A stretch of DNA of 64,000 nucleotides from Flavobacteriaceae bacterium 3519-10 (GTDB lineage: Bacteria; Bacteroidota; Bacteroidia; Flavobacteriales; Weeksellaceae). Below, one piece after another: positions 7,581 to 17,035 of the stretch (the first letter of the stretch is position 1; each line of letters begins with the position of its first letter). Where the stretch lies: contig CP001673.1 of the NCBI GenBank assembly GCA_000023725.1, positions 878,342-942,341 on the forward strand, given 5' to 3'. A program made the position numbers and the translations under genes. The notes beneath the pieces were generated by a model. That model was not told the origin of the DNA and made no database searches. It saw only the letters and a list, made by a program, of their open reading frames with translations.

Positions 7581-9500
7581 TTAGATTTTCGACTGCTCTT
7601 TGAAGTAAGCGATGAAGTCTTCGACACTCATTGTGCCCAGATCACCTTCGCCTCTTCTGCGGACAGAAACCGTGCCATTTAATTCTTCGGTTTCGCCTAC
7701 GACAAGCATGAACGGCAGTTTTTTAATTTCTGCATCGCGGATTTTACGCCCCGTCTTCTCGTTTCTGTCATCAATCAGGCCGCAAATATCGTGATTTTCC
7801 AGTAATTCTGAAACTTTTTTCGCATAATCAGCATATTTTTCGCTGATCGGTAAGATGGTGAACTGATCCGGTGCAAGCCACAGCGGGAAATCTCCGGCAG
7901 TGTTCTCCAGAAGGATGGCGATAAATCTTTCCATGGAGCCAAACGGCGCACGGTGAATCATCACAGGTCTGTGCTTTTCGTTATCGCTCCCGATGTACCA
8001 AAGATCGAATCTTTCAGGTAAGTTATAATCAACCTGAATGGTGCCAAGCTGCCAGCTTCTGCCAAGCGCATCTTTCACCATGAAATCGAGTTTAGGTCCA
8101 TAGAAAGCGGCTTCACCATATTCAACAACGGTTTTGAGTCCTTTCTTCGCCGCCGCCTGGATTATTGCGTTTTCGGCTTTTTTCCAGTTTTCGTCGGAAC
8201 CGATATATTTTTCTTTATTCTCGGGATCTCTAAGTGATATCTGTGTTACGAAATCTTCGAAGCCAAGTGATTTAAATACGTATAAAGTAAGGTCGATTAC
8301 GTTTTCAAATTCAGTTAAAAGCTGATCCGGTGTACAGAAAAGATGCGCGTCGTCCTGCGTAAAGCCGCGAACTCTCGTCAAACCATGTAGTTCACCCGAC
8401 TGTTCGTAGCGGTAAACGGTTCCGAATTCTGCAAAGCGTTTAGGTAAATCTTTGTAAGACCATTGTCCAACTTTATAAATCTCGCAGTGATGCGGGCAGT
8501 TCATCGGTTTCAGCATGAATTCTTCACCTTCATTAGGGGTTTTGATCGGCTGAAAGCTGTCAGCGCCGTATTTGTCCCAGTGCCCTGAAGTTACATACAG
8601 TTCCTTCGCACCAATATGTGGCGTCATCACAAATTCGTAGCCCGCTTTTTTCTGTGCTTCAGAAAGAAAGTTTTCGAGCTTTTTTCTTAAAGCTGCGCCT
8701 TTCGGTAACCAAAGCGGTAAACCTGCACCTACTTTTTCAGAGAATGCAAAAATGCCAAGCTCTTTTCCAAGTTTTCTGTGGTCGCGGCGCTTTGCTTCTT
8801 CAAGACGCTCAAGATATTCAGTTAAGTCTTTCTGTTTCGGGAATGAAATTCCATAAACGCGCGTAAGCTGTCTGTTTTTCTCGTCGCCGCGCCAGTAAGC
8901 TCCGGCTGCGTTTAATATTTTTACGGCCTTCACTATTCCGGTTGATGGAATGTGACCTCCACGACAAAGATCGGTGAAGTTATCGTGCGAGCAGAAAGTG
9001 ATTTCGCCGTCGTTCAGGTTCGAAATAAGTTCCGTTTTGTAAGGATTGTCGGCGTATTCTTTAAGCGCATCCGCTTTCGATACAGGATATAGTTGAAAGG
9101 TTGAGTTTTTCTTCGCGTTTTCGAGCATTTTCTTCTCGATGTTTTCGAAGTCCTTTTCTGACAAAGTTTCGTCGCCGAAATCTACATCGTAATAAAAACC
9201 GTTTTCTATCGCGGGCCCGATCGTGAGTTTGGCCTCAGGATAGAACTCGATGATGGCCTGCGCCAAAAGGTGCGCTGAAGAATGCCAGAATGCTTTTTTA
9301 CCAAGATCATCATTCCAGGTCAGGAGTTGAAGCGTAGAATCGGCGGTGATTGGCGAACTGATTTCGGTTTGTGTACCGTCAACAAGCGCAGAAATAACAT
9401 TTCTGGCAAGGCCTTCGCTGATTGATTTTGCAACATCGAGCGGAGTAACGCCGCTTTCGAATTCTTTGATGCCTCCGTCGGGAAGAGTGATTTTTATCAT
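7581..9500 (-). CDS. thrS: Threonyl-tRNA synthetase
   Basis: Charges tRNA-Thr. It has 639 aa in the usual order: TGS domain (about 1-62), editing domain with the zinc-type [11 protein letters not shown], class II catalytic core with [11 protein letters not shown] and the motif 2 region [15 protein letters not shown], and a C-terminal anticodon-binding domain ending in the family's [12 protein letters not shown]. It is upstream of infC in the same frame and orientation, the common thrS-infC arrangement. No leader with a T-box or tRNA mimic is recognisable. Confidence 0.97.
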   Translation of the reverse strand: MIKITLPDGGIKEFESGVTPLDVAKSISEGLARNVISALVDGTQTEISSPITADSTLQLLTWNDDLGKKAFWHSSAHLLAQAIIEFYPEAKLTIGPAIENGFYYDVDFGDETLSEKDFENIEKKMLENAKKNSTFQLYPVSKADALKEYADNPYKTELISNLNDGEITFCSHDNFTDLCRGGHIPSTGIVKAVKILNAAGAYWRGDEKNRQLTRVYGISFPKQKDLTEYLERLEEAKRRDHRKLGKELGIFAFSEKVGAGLPLWLPKGAALRKKLENFLSEAQKKAGYEFVMTPHIGAKELYVTSGHWDKYGADSFQPIKTPNEGEEFMLKPMNCPHHCEIYKVGQWSYKDLPKRFAEFGTVYRYEQSGELHGLTRVRGFTQDDAHLFCTPDQLLTEFENVIDLTLYVFKSLGFEDFVTQISLRDPENKEKYIGSDENWKKAENAIIQAAAKKGLKTVVEYGEAAFYGPKLDFMVKDALGRSWQLGTIQVDYNLPERFDLWYIGSDNEKHRPVMIHRAPFGSMERFIAILLENTAGDFPLWLAPDQFTILPISEKYADYAKKVSELLENHDICGLIDDRNEKTGRKIRDAEIKKLPFMLVVGETEELNGTVSVRRRGEGDLGTMSVEDFIAYFKEQSKI

Positions 9501-9622
9501 TTTGGACTGAAAATTTTAAGTTGCGAAAATACGGCTTTTCCTGCAATTTTAATTTGAAATTCCGCTGATTTTTGCGAAAACCGTCTCTAAAATCTTTGAA
9601 ACGGAAAAATAGCTGAACTCTT

Positions 9623-9706
9623 AGCCCTGATTGAAATGTAAATCCTTTTTTGTCAGGCGCGGCCGAAAGGCCGCGCCTGACAAAAAAGATTGCAATGGAA
9701 AGCAGG
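9623..9706 (+). repeat. Dispersed structured intergenic repeat, copy D (partial)
   Basis: CCTGATTGAAATGTAAATCC, then a long near-perfect hairpin (TTTTTTGTCAGGCGCGGCC, loop GAAA, GGCCGCGCCTGACAAAAAA), then GATTGCAATGGAAAGCAGG. The outer blocks match the corresponding blocks of copies B and C (GATGGAAGC.GCATCC and GAT..AGCGGACAGC). Only the first-stem half of the family is present. This and the terminator at 9743-9772 account for most of the gap between thrS and the next gene. Confidence 0.65.
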
Positions 9707-9742
9707 CGTGGTGGTGGCACAAGCGAACCCCTGCTAGCTCCT

Positions 9743-9772
9743 AAAAAAATATCCGGAACGAATTCCGGATAT
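9743..9772 (-). terminator. Terminator of the stress-protein gene
   Basis: ATATCCGGAA and TTCCGGATAT pair across CGAA and are followed on the minus strand by seven T. It starts 8 bp past the stop at 9780. Confidence 0.8.
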
Positions 9773-9779
9773 ATTTCTT

Positions 9780-10301
9780 TTAAAAAGTGTCTTCGTTCCC
9801 TGCGGAATCCATTTCGTTACTCATGCCCCGCGTGCGGAAGTTGTAGGAGCGGTTTTCGGACGTCAGATACAGGTCGTTCCTGGCTTTGGTGATGATTCTT
9901 GCCCTTTCGTCTGCTGTTAAATTATTGTCGGGAGACGCGAATTCTTCGCCCATATAACGGTCGCGGGAAAAATCGTTGACGTTGATCGCGCCATTGTCGT
10001 TCATGATGTCGCGGGCTTTCTCTGCACGGTCGCTTGTGTTAGTGTACACAGTAATGATGTTGCTTTTTGTGCCTGCGTAGCTATATTTTTTCTTCTCATG
10101 ATCGTCGTCGCCGAAAAGCCAGTTCCAAAAACCGGTGGTTTTTTCGTCTTCGTCGTATTCGGATCCTTCGGTGTATTCGCCCGTTGTGGTGTAGCGGGAA
10201 ATTTGATAATCTTCTTTGCCAAAGCCCGCACTGTCTAGTTTTGATGAGGCTTTGTCGGCTGCTTCGTTGGTTGGGAACATGCCCACGACTGTGTATGACA
10301 T
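9780..10301 (-). CDS. General stress protein 17M-like domain protein
   Basis: 173 aa, acidic, no signal peptide. Residues 1-45 (YTVVGMFPTNEAADKASSKLDSAGF) and about 75-105 (NIITVYTNTSDRAEKARDIMNDNGA) form the beta-alpha-beta pattern of the GSP17M/YflT domain: a strand, a helix that pairs adjacent residues, and a short loop. The middle contains the acidic linker GSEYDEDEK and an aromatic FWNWLFGDDD. The function is unknown. Relatives are often induced under general or osmotic stress. It appears monocistronic with its own terminator. Confidence 0.6.
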   Translation of the reverse strand: MSYTVVGMFPTNEAADKASSKLDSAGFGKEDYQISRYTTTGEYTEGSEYDEDEKTTGFWNWLFGDDDHEKKKYSYAGTKSNIITVYTNTSDRAEKARDIMNDNGAINVNDFSRDRYMGEEFASPDNNLTADERARIITKARNDLYLTSENRSYNFRTRGMSNEMDSAGNEDTF

Positions 10302-10412
10302 ACTGTAAATTTTTAAGGGGTTAAACCATAATTTGTGCAGTTACATCAAATATTGTGACAATTTATTCCGCGGTGTGTTGTTTCTTGCAGTCTTCCGCGT
10401 TCCGAATCGCGC

Positions 10413-10442
10413 AAAAAAAACGAAAAAATTAATTTTCGTTTT
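10413..10442 (-). terminator. Terminator overlapping the stop of the small charged-protein gene
   Basis: On the minus strand AAAACGAAAA and TTTTCGTTTT pair around the TAA stop of the gene ending at 10429 and run into eight T. It likely ends the operon that begins at 12292. Confidence 0.65.
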
Positions 10443-10617
10443 GGTCCTGGCTTTCGGTTTTGCCGTCTTTGTGAAGTTTTGAACTTTCCTTTATTTCCTT
10501 TTTGGCTTTTTCGCCTGAATGAATTTTTTCGGAAGAGGCGGGGATATTCGGCAGATCCTGATTTTGCTTTCTTACTTCTGCGGGCGGCCCTTTCTTGGTT
10601 TGTTTTTCAGGATTCAT
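10429..10617 (-). CDS. Small disordered charged protein
   Basis: 62 aa, almost entirely Lys, Glu, Gln, Ser, Pro and Asn, with no hydrophobic core and no membrane segment. I do not recognise it. It is probably real because it starts with ATG 11 bp after the DUF4230 gene, runs in the operon direction and ends in a terminator. Low complexity means chance cannot be excluded. Confidence 0.5.
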   Translation of the reverse strand: MNPEKQTKKGPPAEVRKQNQDLPNIPASSEKIHSGEKAKKEIKESSKLHKDGKTESQDQNEN

Positions 10618-10628
10618 ATCGTTTTTTT

Positions 10629-11240
10629 TTAAAGTTTTGTGGTATCAATCTGACCGGTTTGGTCTTCGATGGTATAGTTCAAAGCCCTTGCCAAAACGAA
10701 AAGCTGGTCGAGATTGTCAAAAAGCTGTTTACGACCCTCATTTCGCAGGCGCTGCTGATTCACCGTTTTGTATGCGTTCTCTTTGGCAGATTTTGTAACT
10801 TTCTGAAGGTCTTTCTGATCGAAACGGTCGAGGAACGAATCGTCCATCGACTGTATTTCCACACTTGGCCTGATCTTGATTTCGGCCGCAGGTAATTCTC
10901 TTATGATGAGTTTTTTATTTGCAGAATCAACCTCGAGTTTCATTTTGTTTAAATCGTAAGATACCTGCGCGTTGGTTTTGGTAAACGTAATCAGTTCTTT
11001 TTCTACGTTTGGCAGCATGCCGCCGAGCAGTTCAGACGTGATTCTCGTTTTTTGCATGCTCGAAAAATCCTGCTCCATCACAACCATTTTGTTCATCTTG
11101 CGGATTTGGTTGGTGATGATGTAGAAATCGTTCTGTACTTTGTCCTCCGTTTTTTTTGTTACTGCGTTCCACAATAGAAATACGAACAGCATCGCTGCGG
11201 CGCCGAGGATGAACAGGGCTATTTTGGGATATGTTTTCAA
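10629..11240 (-). CDS. DUF4230 membrane-anchored protein
   Basis: 203 aa. An N-terminal transmembrane anchor (IALFILGAAAMLFVFLLWNAV) is followed by an extracytoplasmic domain with the DUF4230 pattern: a strand with KMVVMEQDFSS, ITFTKTNAQVSYDLNKMKLEVD, IIRELPAAEIKI and a C-terminal helical part (ENAYKTVNQQRLRNEGRKQLFDNL). The function is unknown. The start is a TTG directly after the stop of the upstream gene, so it is probably translationally coupled to the thioredoxin-like gene. Confidence 0.7.
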   Translation of the reverse strand: MKTYPKIALFILGAAAMLFVFLLWNAVTKKTEDKVQNDFYIITNQIRKMNKMVVMEQDFSSMQKTRITSELLGGMLPNVEKELITFTKTNAQVSYDLNKMKLEVDSANKKLIIRELPAAEIKIRPSVEIQSMDDSFLDRFDQKDLQKVTKSAKENAYKTVNQQRLRNEGRKQLFDNLDQLFVLARALNYTIEDQTGQIDTTKL

Positions 11241-11807
11241 TTATTTAAGCAGTTCTTTGATGTTGGAATTATCTTTCTTGAGGATCTCGAGCAAATCCCG
11301 CTCAATATAACCCGTTGAAGGGTTTTCGACGATCCGGCCCAGTTCTTTACCGTACTTCTGAACGATAATGGTAGGCACATTCTGAATGTTGTAGGTTCCT
11401 TCTTCGCCACCGGGTGCTTCTTTTTTACGGTTCACACCAATAATCGTCAGTTTGCTTTCGGGATGGTCCACGGCTTCGAGAATTTTCATGAGCCGCGGAA
11501 CCTGTCTGTGGCTGTCTTCGCACCAAGTCCCTAATACAAGAACGATGTTATAGGAGCTCAACTTTTCTTTTTTAAGTTCGGCAACAGCGGTTTGATCAAC
11601 TGTATATTCTTTGTGTTCAGAATTATACCAATCGCTGTACGGAGCCATGGAAAGCTGGCTTTTAGTCTGGGTGCCGAGTAGCATTTTCCCGTCGCTTTCT
11701 GTTTCTACTTCGCGGTTCACGACCACTTTTTGGGCCTGGCAGGATTGCATCGTAATGCTTAAAGAGGCTGCCAGCAGTATGATTTGGGTTAATTTTTTCA
11801 TGTTCAT
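11241..11807 (-). CDS. Thioredoxin-like lipoprotein
   Basis: 188 aa. The signal ends in a lipobox (SLSITMQSC), so it should be a lipoprotein. The thioredoxin fold is visible from about residue 85: strand NIVLVLGTWCEDSHRQVPRL, strand LTIIGVNRK, and the cis-proline loop NVPTIIV. The active site is WCEDS, with a single Cys, instead of WCxxC. A disulfide exchange cycle would need a partner thiol, or the protein may be a non-redox adaptor. It is followed without a gap by the DUF4230 gene and preceded by the pyrophosphohydrolase gene 8 bp upstream. Confidence 0.8.
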   Translation of the reverse strand: MNMKKLTQIILLAASLSITMQSCQAQKVVVNREVETESDGKMLLGTQTKSQLSMAPYSDWYNSEHKEYTVDQTAVAELKKEKLSSYNIVLVLGTWCEDSHRQVPRLMKILEAVDHPESKLTIIGVNRKKEAPGGEEGTYNIQNVPTIIVQKYGKELGRIVENPSTGYIERDLLEILKKDNSNIKELLK

Positions 11808-11815
11808 GTTTAAAT

Positions 11816-12292
11816 TTAAACAGCTTTGTCTGTAAGGATCATATGCAAATCTGCGGGTGAGTAATATTTGTTTTTTAAAACTTTATAATCAGATTTACGG
11901 TGAACATTAATCTTGCTGCCGCTTATTTCAGAGAATGCTTCTTCGCCTTTTTCCTTATAAAATGCAATTGTTTCATCCGCTTCCTCCTGAGTTGAACAGG
12001 CTTTCGACATGTTCGACCGCTGCACTTCATTGAATAACTCAACGAACTTATCACCAAGGCCAAACTCTAAAACAGCGCCGCTTAATACGTACTGGAGATC
12101 GCAAAGCGCGTCCGCAACTTCCACGATGTTATCATCAGCGATAGCTTCCCGTAGTTCATTGAGTTCTTCCTGAAGCAGTGTTAAACGCAATTCACACCGT
12201 TCCTTTGACGGAATTTGCGGGGTATCTAAAATAGGTGCGTTAAAAGTTCTGTGAAATTCCGCCACCTGGTTCAGCGAATCTATTTTCTCCAT
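11816..12292 (-). CDS. MazG/HisE-like nucleoside triphosphate pyrophosphohydrolase
   Basis: 158 aa. All-alpha NTP-PPase fold. The metal-binding helix pair is seen in LLQEELNELREAIADDNIVEVADALCDLQYV (about residues 39-69), giving the ExxE-12-28-ExxD pattern typical of this superfamily. The rest is helical (FVELFNEVQRSNMSKA). Its likely job is cleaning non-standard or damaged (d)NTPs, with unknown substrate. It is first in a four-gene minus-strand operon. Confidence 0.8.
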   Translation of the reverse strand: MEKIDSLNQVAEFHRTFNAPILDTPQIPSKERCELRLTLLQEELNELREAIADDNIVEVADALCDLQYVLSGAVLEFGLGDKFVELFNEVQRSNMSKACSTQEEADETIAFYKEKGEEAFSEISGSKINVHRKSDYKVLKNKYYSPADLHMILTDKAV

Positions 12293-12334
12293 TAAATTCT
12301 TAATTTAAACAAAGATAGAAATATGATCTTAAAA

Positions 12335-12370
12335 AGAAAAAACCGCCGCAAAATGCTTCGCGACGGCTTA
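12335..12370 (-). terminator. Terminator of the reprolysin-like protease gene
   Basis: On the minus strand CCGTCGC and GCGGCGG (one G.T) pair across an 11-nt loop, followed by six T, about 20 bp past the stop at 12391. Confidence 0.7.
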
Positions 12371-12390
12371 TAAAAATGGTTGCGGCTGAT

Positions 12391-15300
12391 TTACTCCTTA
12401 ATAAAACGTTTTGAAGTTTTACCAACCTGAATAATATAGACGCCTTTAGTCAATTGATTTAAATTAATCTGCTGGCCAGAAATCGTTCCGCTGCCGATTA
12501 ATTTTCCACTCATGTCGAATATTCTGTAATCGGACGAATCTGCATTCGCGACATTAAGAATATTGCCTCTCAATGGATTCGGATAGATCCTCATATCGGC
12601 GGACGGCGTCGGAACGCGGTCCATTTCTTTATTTGCAGAAACGATATTCAGTGTATAATCTTCTACCTGTCCGTAAGTGAAAGTTCCGCAAGGTGAGGAC
12701 GGAATTGCGTTGTACTGCATCATCACACGCATTCTTGTTGAGCCTACTTTTGCGGTTGTTGGAATCCTGACAGTACCTGTTGCCGGACTTGTAGTTGTAG
12801 CGGATTTGGTCCAGACTTTCTCACCCGAATCGGTGAAAACGCCATTTCCATTATAATCGATATAAACCGCATAGGCTTCTTTATATTTGGTGGAAGTCCA
12901 TGTTGGGGTAACCGAAATTTGGTACGAAGTTCCGCGTGTTACGTTTGTAGTTACGTTTGTGAAGTCTTCGTAACCCGCAGTTCCTGTTGAGGAATTGTTA
13001 ATGGTGCCAAATTTCACATTTCCGATTCTTTCATCAGCAGTATTAGTGGCAGAAGCCGTGCAGTAAGTCACCGAGCTGCTCAGTGTGGTAACCGATACAG
13101 AGTTGCTGGCTGCCGAAATATTTCCTGCAGCATCTTTCGCTTTTACTGTGAATGAGTAGTTTGTAGAAGCCGCAAGACCCGTAATAGAGTAGGATGTTGA
13201 CGATGTTGAACCGATCAGCGCCGAATTCTGATAAACGTCGTATCCTGTAACACCTACATTATCACTCGCACCGTTCCAGCTAAGATTTGTTGAAGACGAT
13301 GTAGTTCCTGAAGTTGCTAAACTTGGAGCTGTTGGAGCAGTAGTATCATTTGCCGGAGCCAGTGTTGTAACTGAAACTGAATTACTCGCTATTGAACTGT
13401 TACCCGCCGCGTCCAATGCTTTCACCGTGAAAGCGTAGGTGGTAGATGCTGCCAAACCGCTTACGGTGTAGGTCGCTGCGGTTGTGTTTCCAAGAAGCGT
13501 GGAGCCTCTGTACACCTCGTAACCTGTAATGCCCACATTGTCGGTGGCCCCACTCCACGAAAGAGTGGTGGAATTTTGCGTAGTTCCGGTTGCTGAAAGT
13601 GTAGGAGCTGTCGGTGCCTGAGTATCCGAAGTTCCTGCTGTAACCGTAATGTTTCCTTTGTTAACATTAAAGAATACGTGGTTGCTGCCTTTCACCATCA
13701 GTCTGCCGTTTGTAGTTGCTGAATTGGGAAGGGTTACATTTTGGGAACCGTCGTTTGGTGTTCCGGCAAGTAGGGTTGTCCATGTGTTTCCGTTGTCCGT
13801 AGACCACAGGATATCTACGTTTGCCGCATTGATGTTATTCGCTGTTGTGCCTGCAACATTCCATGTCACAGGTTGTGAAGAACCACCGCTATAAGTCACG
13901 GCGGACGTTTGCGAAGTCACTGTGAATGGTCCGGCAGTACTGTTAACAGTAATCACAGCATCATCGGAATTATTACCAGAACCGCCCGGGCGGTTATCCC
14001 GAACTGTAAATCTGAAGTTCAGGTTACGTGCTACCGAAGAAAGTGCTTCCACAGTTACTTCCTGCCCCGCAGTTGTTGTTGCACCTGCCAAAACCGACTG
14101 CATTCTTGGGAAGTAACGCGTTGGTGATGTTGACGGAATCCAGCTGCGGAAGTTTACGCCTGTTGTTTTAGTGGCACTTGGTGCCGCAGATGTAGACTGA
14201 TTATCCATTTGCTCCCAAATGTAAGTAAGTGCGTCGCCATTTGCATCGGTTGAAGTTCCCGTAAGCATATACGGTGTGCTTTTCGGGATGGTATAATCTG
14301 AACCTGCGCTTGCTGTCGGAATTGAATTTCCGGTAGGCGTGTTGACCGGGCAGGTTTTAGTTTTTATATTATTTGTAATCTGCTGGATGGTTACCGCATG
14401 GAAGAACGGATCTGAATGTGGCTGAACATCAACTGATGTAATGCCGGCATAACCCATTATAGTTGAACCAGATCCAGGCTCCATCTGAACGCCTGTTCCT
14501 TCATTAGATTGCGTGAAAGTGTGGTTTCCGCCAAACTGATGACCCATTTCGTGCGCAACATAATCGATATCGAAATTATCGCCGGCTGGGATATTGTCAG
14601 CCGGAGAGGTGATGCCTTTTCCTTTGGAACCATTCACGCAGACGCAGCCGATACAGCCGGCATTTCCGCCGCCACCAGATGCGCCGAACAGATGACCGAT
14701 GTCATAATTCGCTTCACCAATCACGGACGTAAGAGTAGATTGAAGCTGATTGTTCCATTGAGACATTGAAGATGAATTTGAATAAGGATCTGTAGATGCA
14801 TTCGTGTAAATTACGGCGTCGTTATTCGCGATTAATACCATCCGTACAGAAAAATCTTTTTCAAATACGCCGTTCACCCGCGTCATGGTATTGTTCATGG
14901 CTGCCAGTGCCTGCGCCTTGCTTCCGCCAAAGTAAACCGCATATTCTCCGGTACACGAAAGCGCGAGCCGGAAGGTCCGCAGAAAACCGTCATCTGCGTT
15001 CGGCCTTGCGGTAAGATCAGTTTGTGCACGAACCTCATCGATCGTCGTACATTCAAATTTGCTGAGATTATCTTTTTTATCAGCTCTTTTGTAGACCACA
15101 TAAGTCGATGCATCTGTGGTGTAAGGTTCGATAAAAACCGCCGAGTTGTCTGCCTGAATTTCCATTGATGAAAGTCCGAGTGGCGAGACGCTGAAGTAAA
15201 TTATTTTTGAAGGGTCTGCAAGGCTTTGGCCAACATACGACTTGATGTCCGGATACTTCGCCGCGAGCGCAGGTTCAAAATTCGAGTGTTCAGAAACCTT

Positions 15301-15567
15301 AAAATCCTCCATCATTCCTTCGGAAGAGGGGAAGGTAATGATCTTACCGGATTTTTCGTCGGCGGCGAGTTTTTTCGGGGCATTTTTTAATGCCGATTTT
15401 AACCCATCAATGTTTAGCTGAAAAAGTTTGGGTGCTTGTATAGACACTTTGTTGCCGAGAACTTCCGACTGTGCGGGACGCGCCGTTTGTGTCCATAAAG
15501 AACCGGTTTGGCCAAAGGTCAAACCGGCTACTGCCGCGAATGCGAACGATAATAGTTTTGTTTTCAT
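12391..15567 (-). CDS. Secreted reprolysin-like metalloprotease with two FN3 repeats, GEVED domain and T9SS sorting domain
   Basis: 1058 aa. Signal peptide (1-19), N-terminal propeptide-like region, then a metzincin-type catalytic domain with HEMGHQFGGNH (His339, Glu340, His343, His349), followed by a Met in MEPGSGSTIMGYAG as expected for a Met-turn. A Cys cluster (GCIGCVCVNG) precedes the active site. Residues 648-740 and 741-832 are two fibronectin III domains that are clear tandem duplicates. A GEVED-type domain (about 833-975, ending in CGTFTYGQVEDYTLNI) and a Por sorting domain (MRIYPNP to the end) follow. It is a surface or released protease, probably for protein degradation in the environment. 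Confidence 0.92.
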   Translation of the reverse strand: MKTKLLSFAFAAVAGLTFGQTGSLWTQTARPAQSEVLGNKVSIQAPKLFQLNIDGLKSALKNAPKKLAADEKSGKIITFPSSEGMMEDFKVSEHSNFEPALAAKYPDIKSYVGQSLADPSKIIYFSVSPLGLSSMEIQADNSAVFIEPYTTDASTYVVYKRADKKDNLSKFECTTIDEVRAQTDLTARPNADDGFLRTFRLALSCTGEYAVYFGGSKAQALAAMNNTMTRVNGVFEKDFSVRMVLIANNDAVIYTNASTDPYSNSSSMSQWNNQLQSTLTSVIGEANYDIGHLFGASGGGGNAGCIGCVCVNGSKGKGITSPADNIPAGDNFDIDYVAHEMGHQFGGNHTFTQSNEGTGVQMEPGSGSTIMGYAGITSVDVQPHSDPFFHAVTIQQITNNIKTKTCPVNTPTGNSIPTASAGSDYTIPKSTPYMLTGTSTDANGDALTYIWEQMDNQSTSAAPSATKTTGVNFRSWIPSTSPTRYFPRMQSVLAGATTTAGQEVTVEALSSVARNLNFRFTVRDNRPGGSGNNSDDAVITVNSTAGPFTVTSQTSAVTYSGGSSQPVTWNVAGTTANNINAANVDILWSTDNGNTWTTLLAGTPNDGSQNVTLPNSATTNGRLMVKGSNHVFFNVNKGNITVTAGTSDTQAPTAPTLSATGTTQNSTTLSWSGATDNVGITGYEVYRGSTLLGNTTAATYTVSGLAASTTYAFTVKALDAAGNSSIASNSVSVTTLAPANDTTAPTAPSLATSGTTSSSTNLSWNGASDNVGVTGYDVYQNSALIGSTSSTSYSITGLAASTNYSFTVKAKDAAGNISAASNSVSVTTLSSSVTYCTASATNTADERIGNVKFGTINNSSTGTAGYEDFTNVTTNVTRGTSYQISVTPTWTSTKYKEAYAVYIDYNGNGVFTDSGEKVWTKSATTTSPATGTVRIPTTAKVGSTRMRVMMQYNAIPSSPCGTFTYGQVEDYTLNIVSANKEMDRVPTPSADMRIYPNPLRGNILNVANADSSDYRIFDMSGKLIGSGTISGQQINLNQLTKGVYIIQVGKTSKRFIKE

Positions 15568-15705
15568 TTAATACCAGGGATTTGAATTATGGTTTCGGTT
15601 AAGAAAAATCAAATGTATGTAAAAAATCAAATTAAAAAATGCGTTTAATTACGGAAAATGTATCGAATTATAAAAATAGATGAAGGTATCGGAATGTCTA
15701 CTACA

Positions 15706-15731
15706 AAAAAACACCGCCAGGCGGTGTTTTT
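15706..15731 (-). terminator. Terminator of the acyl-CoA dehydrogenase gene
   Basis: AAAAACACCGCC and GGCGGTGTTTTT are a perfect stem (loop AG or less) with a T-run on the minus strand, 22 bp past the stop. Confidence 0.85.
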
Positions 15732-15753
15732 AGTATTTAAATCAAAAGACAAA

Positions 15754-16896
15754 TTAACCTTTGGATATCTCGCGTCCGATTACCAGCTTCTGGATTTCGG
15801 AGGTTCCTTCGCCAATCGTGCAAAGTTTGGCGTCGCGGTAATATTTTTCAGCCGGGAAATCTTTGGTGTAACCATAGCCACCGAAAATCTGCACTGCGTT
15901 GTTTGCAATTCTTACACAGGCTTCAGAAGCGTAAAGTTTTGCCATCGCACCTTCTTTGGTCATTGGTTTTTTAGCATTTTTCAAGTTAGATGCCCGTTGA
16001 ATCAGCAATTCTGAGGCATCGATCTCGGTCGCCATGTCGGCAAGCATAAAGTTTATCGCCTGGAACTGGTTGATCGGTTTCCCGAACTGATGTCTTTCAA
16101 GTGAATATTTCAGGGCAGCTTTGTAGGCTCCTCGGGCGATTCCTAAGCTTAAAGCTGCAATTGAAATGCGTCCTCCATCGAGGATTTTCATCGCCTGCTT
16201 GAAGCCTGAACCAACCTCTCCTAAACGGTTTGCATCTGGAACACGAATATTATCGAAGATAAGTTCTGCAGTTTCTGAGGCACGCATTCCTAATTTATTT
16301 TCTTTTCTGCCTGATGAGAATCCGGCCATGCCTTTTTCGAGTACAAATGCAGTCGAATTGTTTTTCGCCCCTTTGTCGCCTGTTCTTGTCATTACAACCG
16401 CGATGTCGCCGGAAATAGCATGTGTGATGAAGTTTTTAGCGCCATTTATAATCCAGTCGTCACCGTCTTTTACCGCTGTAGTGTTCATTCCTCCCGAATC
16501 AGAACCGGTGTTGTGTTCGGTTAACCCCCAGGCTCCAAGCGTTTTTCCTGAAGCAAGTTGCGGCAGCCATCTGTGCCTTTGTTCTTCGTTTCCGAATTCG
16601 TAGATATGATTGGTGCACAGTGAATTGTGTGCTGCCAGTGAAAGCCCGATGGAAGGATCTACCTGCGAGATTTCGTCGAGGATCGTAACGTATTCATGAT
16701 AGCCTAATCCCGAGCCGCCGTACTCTTCGGGTATTACAATTCCCATAAAGCCCATTTCGCCTAACTTGTGAAAAAGTTCTACAGGGAAATGCTGACTTTC
16801 GTCCCACTCCATAATGTTCGGTCGAATGTTCTTTTCAGCAAAATCTTTCGCCGTTTCGGCTATCATATTTAAATTATCCATAGTCTCGAGACTCAT
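15754..16896 (-). CDS. Acyl-CoA dehydrogenase
   Basis: FAD-dependent flavoenzyme, 380 aa from the ATG at 16896. It contains the acyl-CoA dehydrogenase signature GAWGLTEHNTGSD, the second signature QIFGGYGYTKDFPAEKYYRDAK, and the GTSEIQ near the C terminus. It introduces the alpha-beta double bond in fatty acid or branched-chain acyl-CoA oxidation, and substrate length cannot be read from sequence. An in-frame start 13 codons upstream exists (16935), but a -7 promoter element (TACCTTTG, 16913-16920) lies inside that extension, and family members begin near MSLETMDNL, so the shorter form is preferred. Confidence 0.93.
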   Translation of the reverse strand: MSLETMDNLNMIAETAKDFAEKNIRPNIMEWDESQHFPVELFHKLGEMGFMGIVIPEEYGGSGLGYHEYVTILDEISQVDPSIGLSLAAHNSLCTNHIYEFGNEEQRHRWLPQLASGKTLGAWGLTEHNTGSDSGGMNTTAVKDGDDWIINGAKNFITHAISGDIAVVMTRTGDKGAKNNSTAFVLEKGMAGFSSGRKENKLGMRASETAELIFDNIRVPDANRLGEVGSGFKQAMKILDGGRISIAALSLGIARGAYKAALKYSLERHQFGKPINQFQAINFMLADMATEIDASELLIQRASNLKNAKKPMTKEGAMAKLYASEACVRIANNAVQIFGGYGYTKDFPAEKYYRDAKLCTIGEGTSEIQKLVIGREISKG

Positions 16897-16912
16897 ATTT
16901 TTGTTTTGCTTC

Positions 16913-16920
16913 CAAAGGTA
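16913..16920 (-). promoter_or_regulatory. -7 element of the acyl-CoA dehydrogenase gene
   Basis: TACCTTTG on the minus strand, 16 nt before the ATG at 16896. No convincing -33 element at the right spacing. It mainly supports the start choice. Confidence 0.4.
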
Positions 16921-17035
16921 ATTAAAATGCCGCAAGGGGAAATAATTTTTTTGCGAGTTCTGATCAACAAACTTTACGCGGTGAATCTACGGCATGGCAT
17001 AAATGATTAAATTAGCACAACTTAATTATTACTGT

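Noticed and set aside
7560-7583. Attenuator or leader peptide between thrS and infC
   Set aside because: The 24-bp gap has no room for a hairpin or peptide.
9379-9720. Minus-strand frame upstream of thrS
   Set aside because: Overlaps the thrS N terminus and repeat copy D; low-complexity basic translation.
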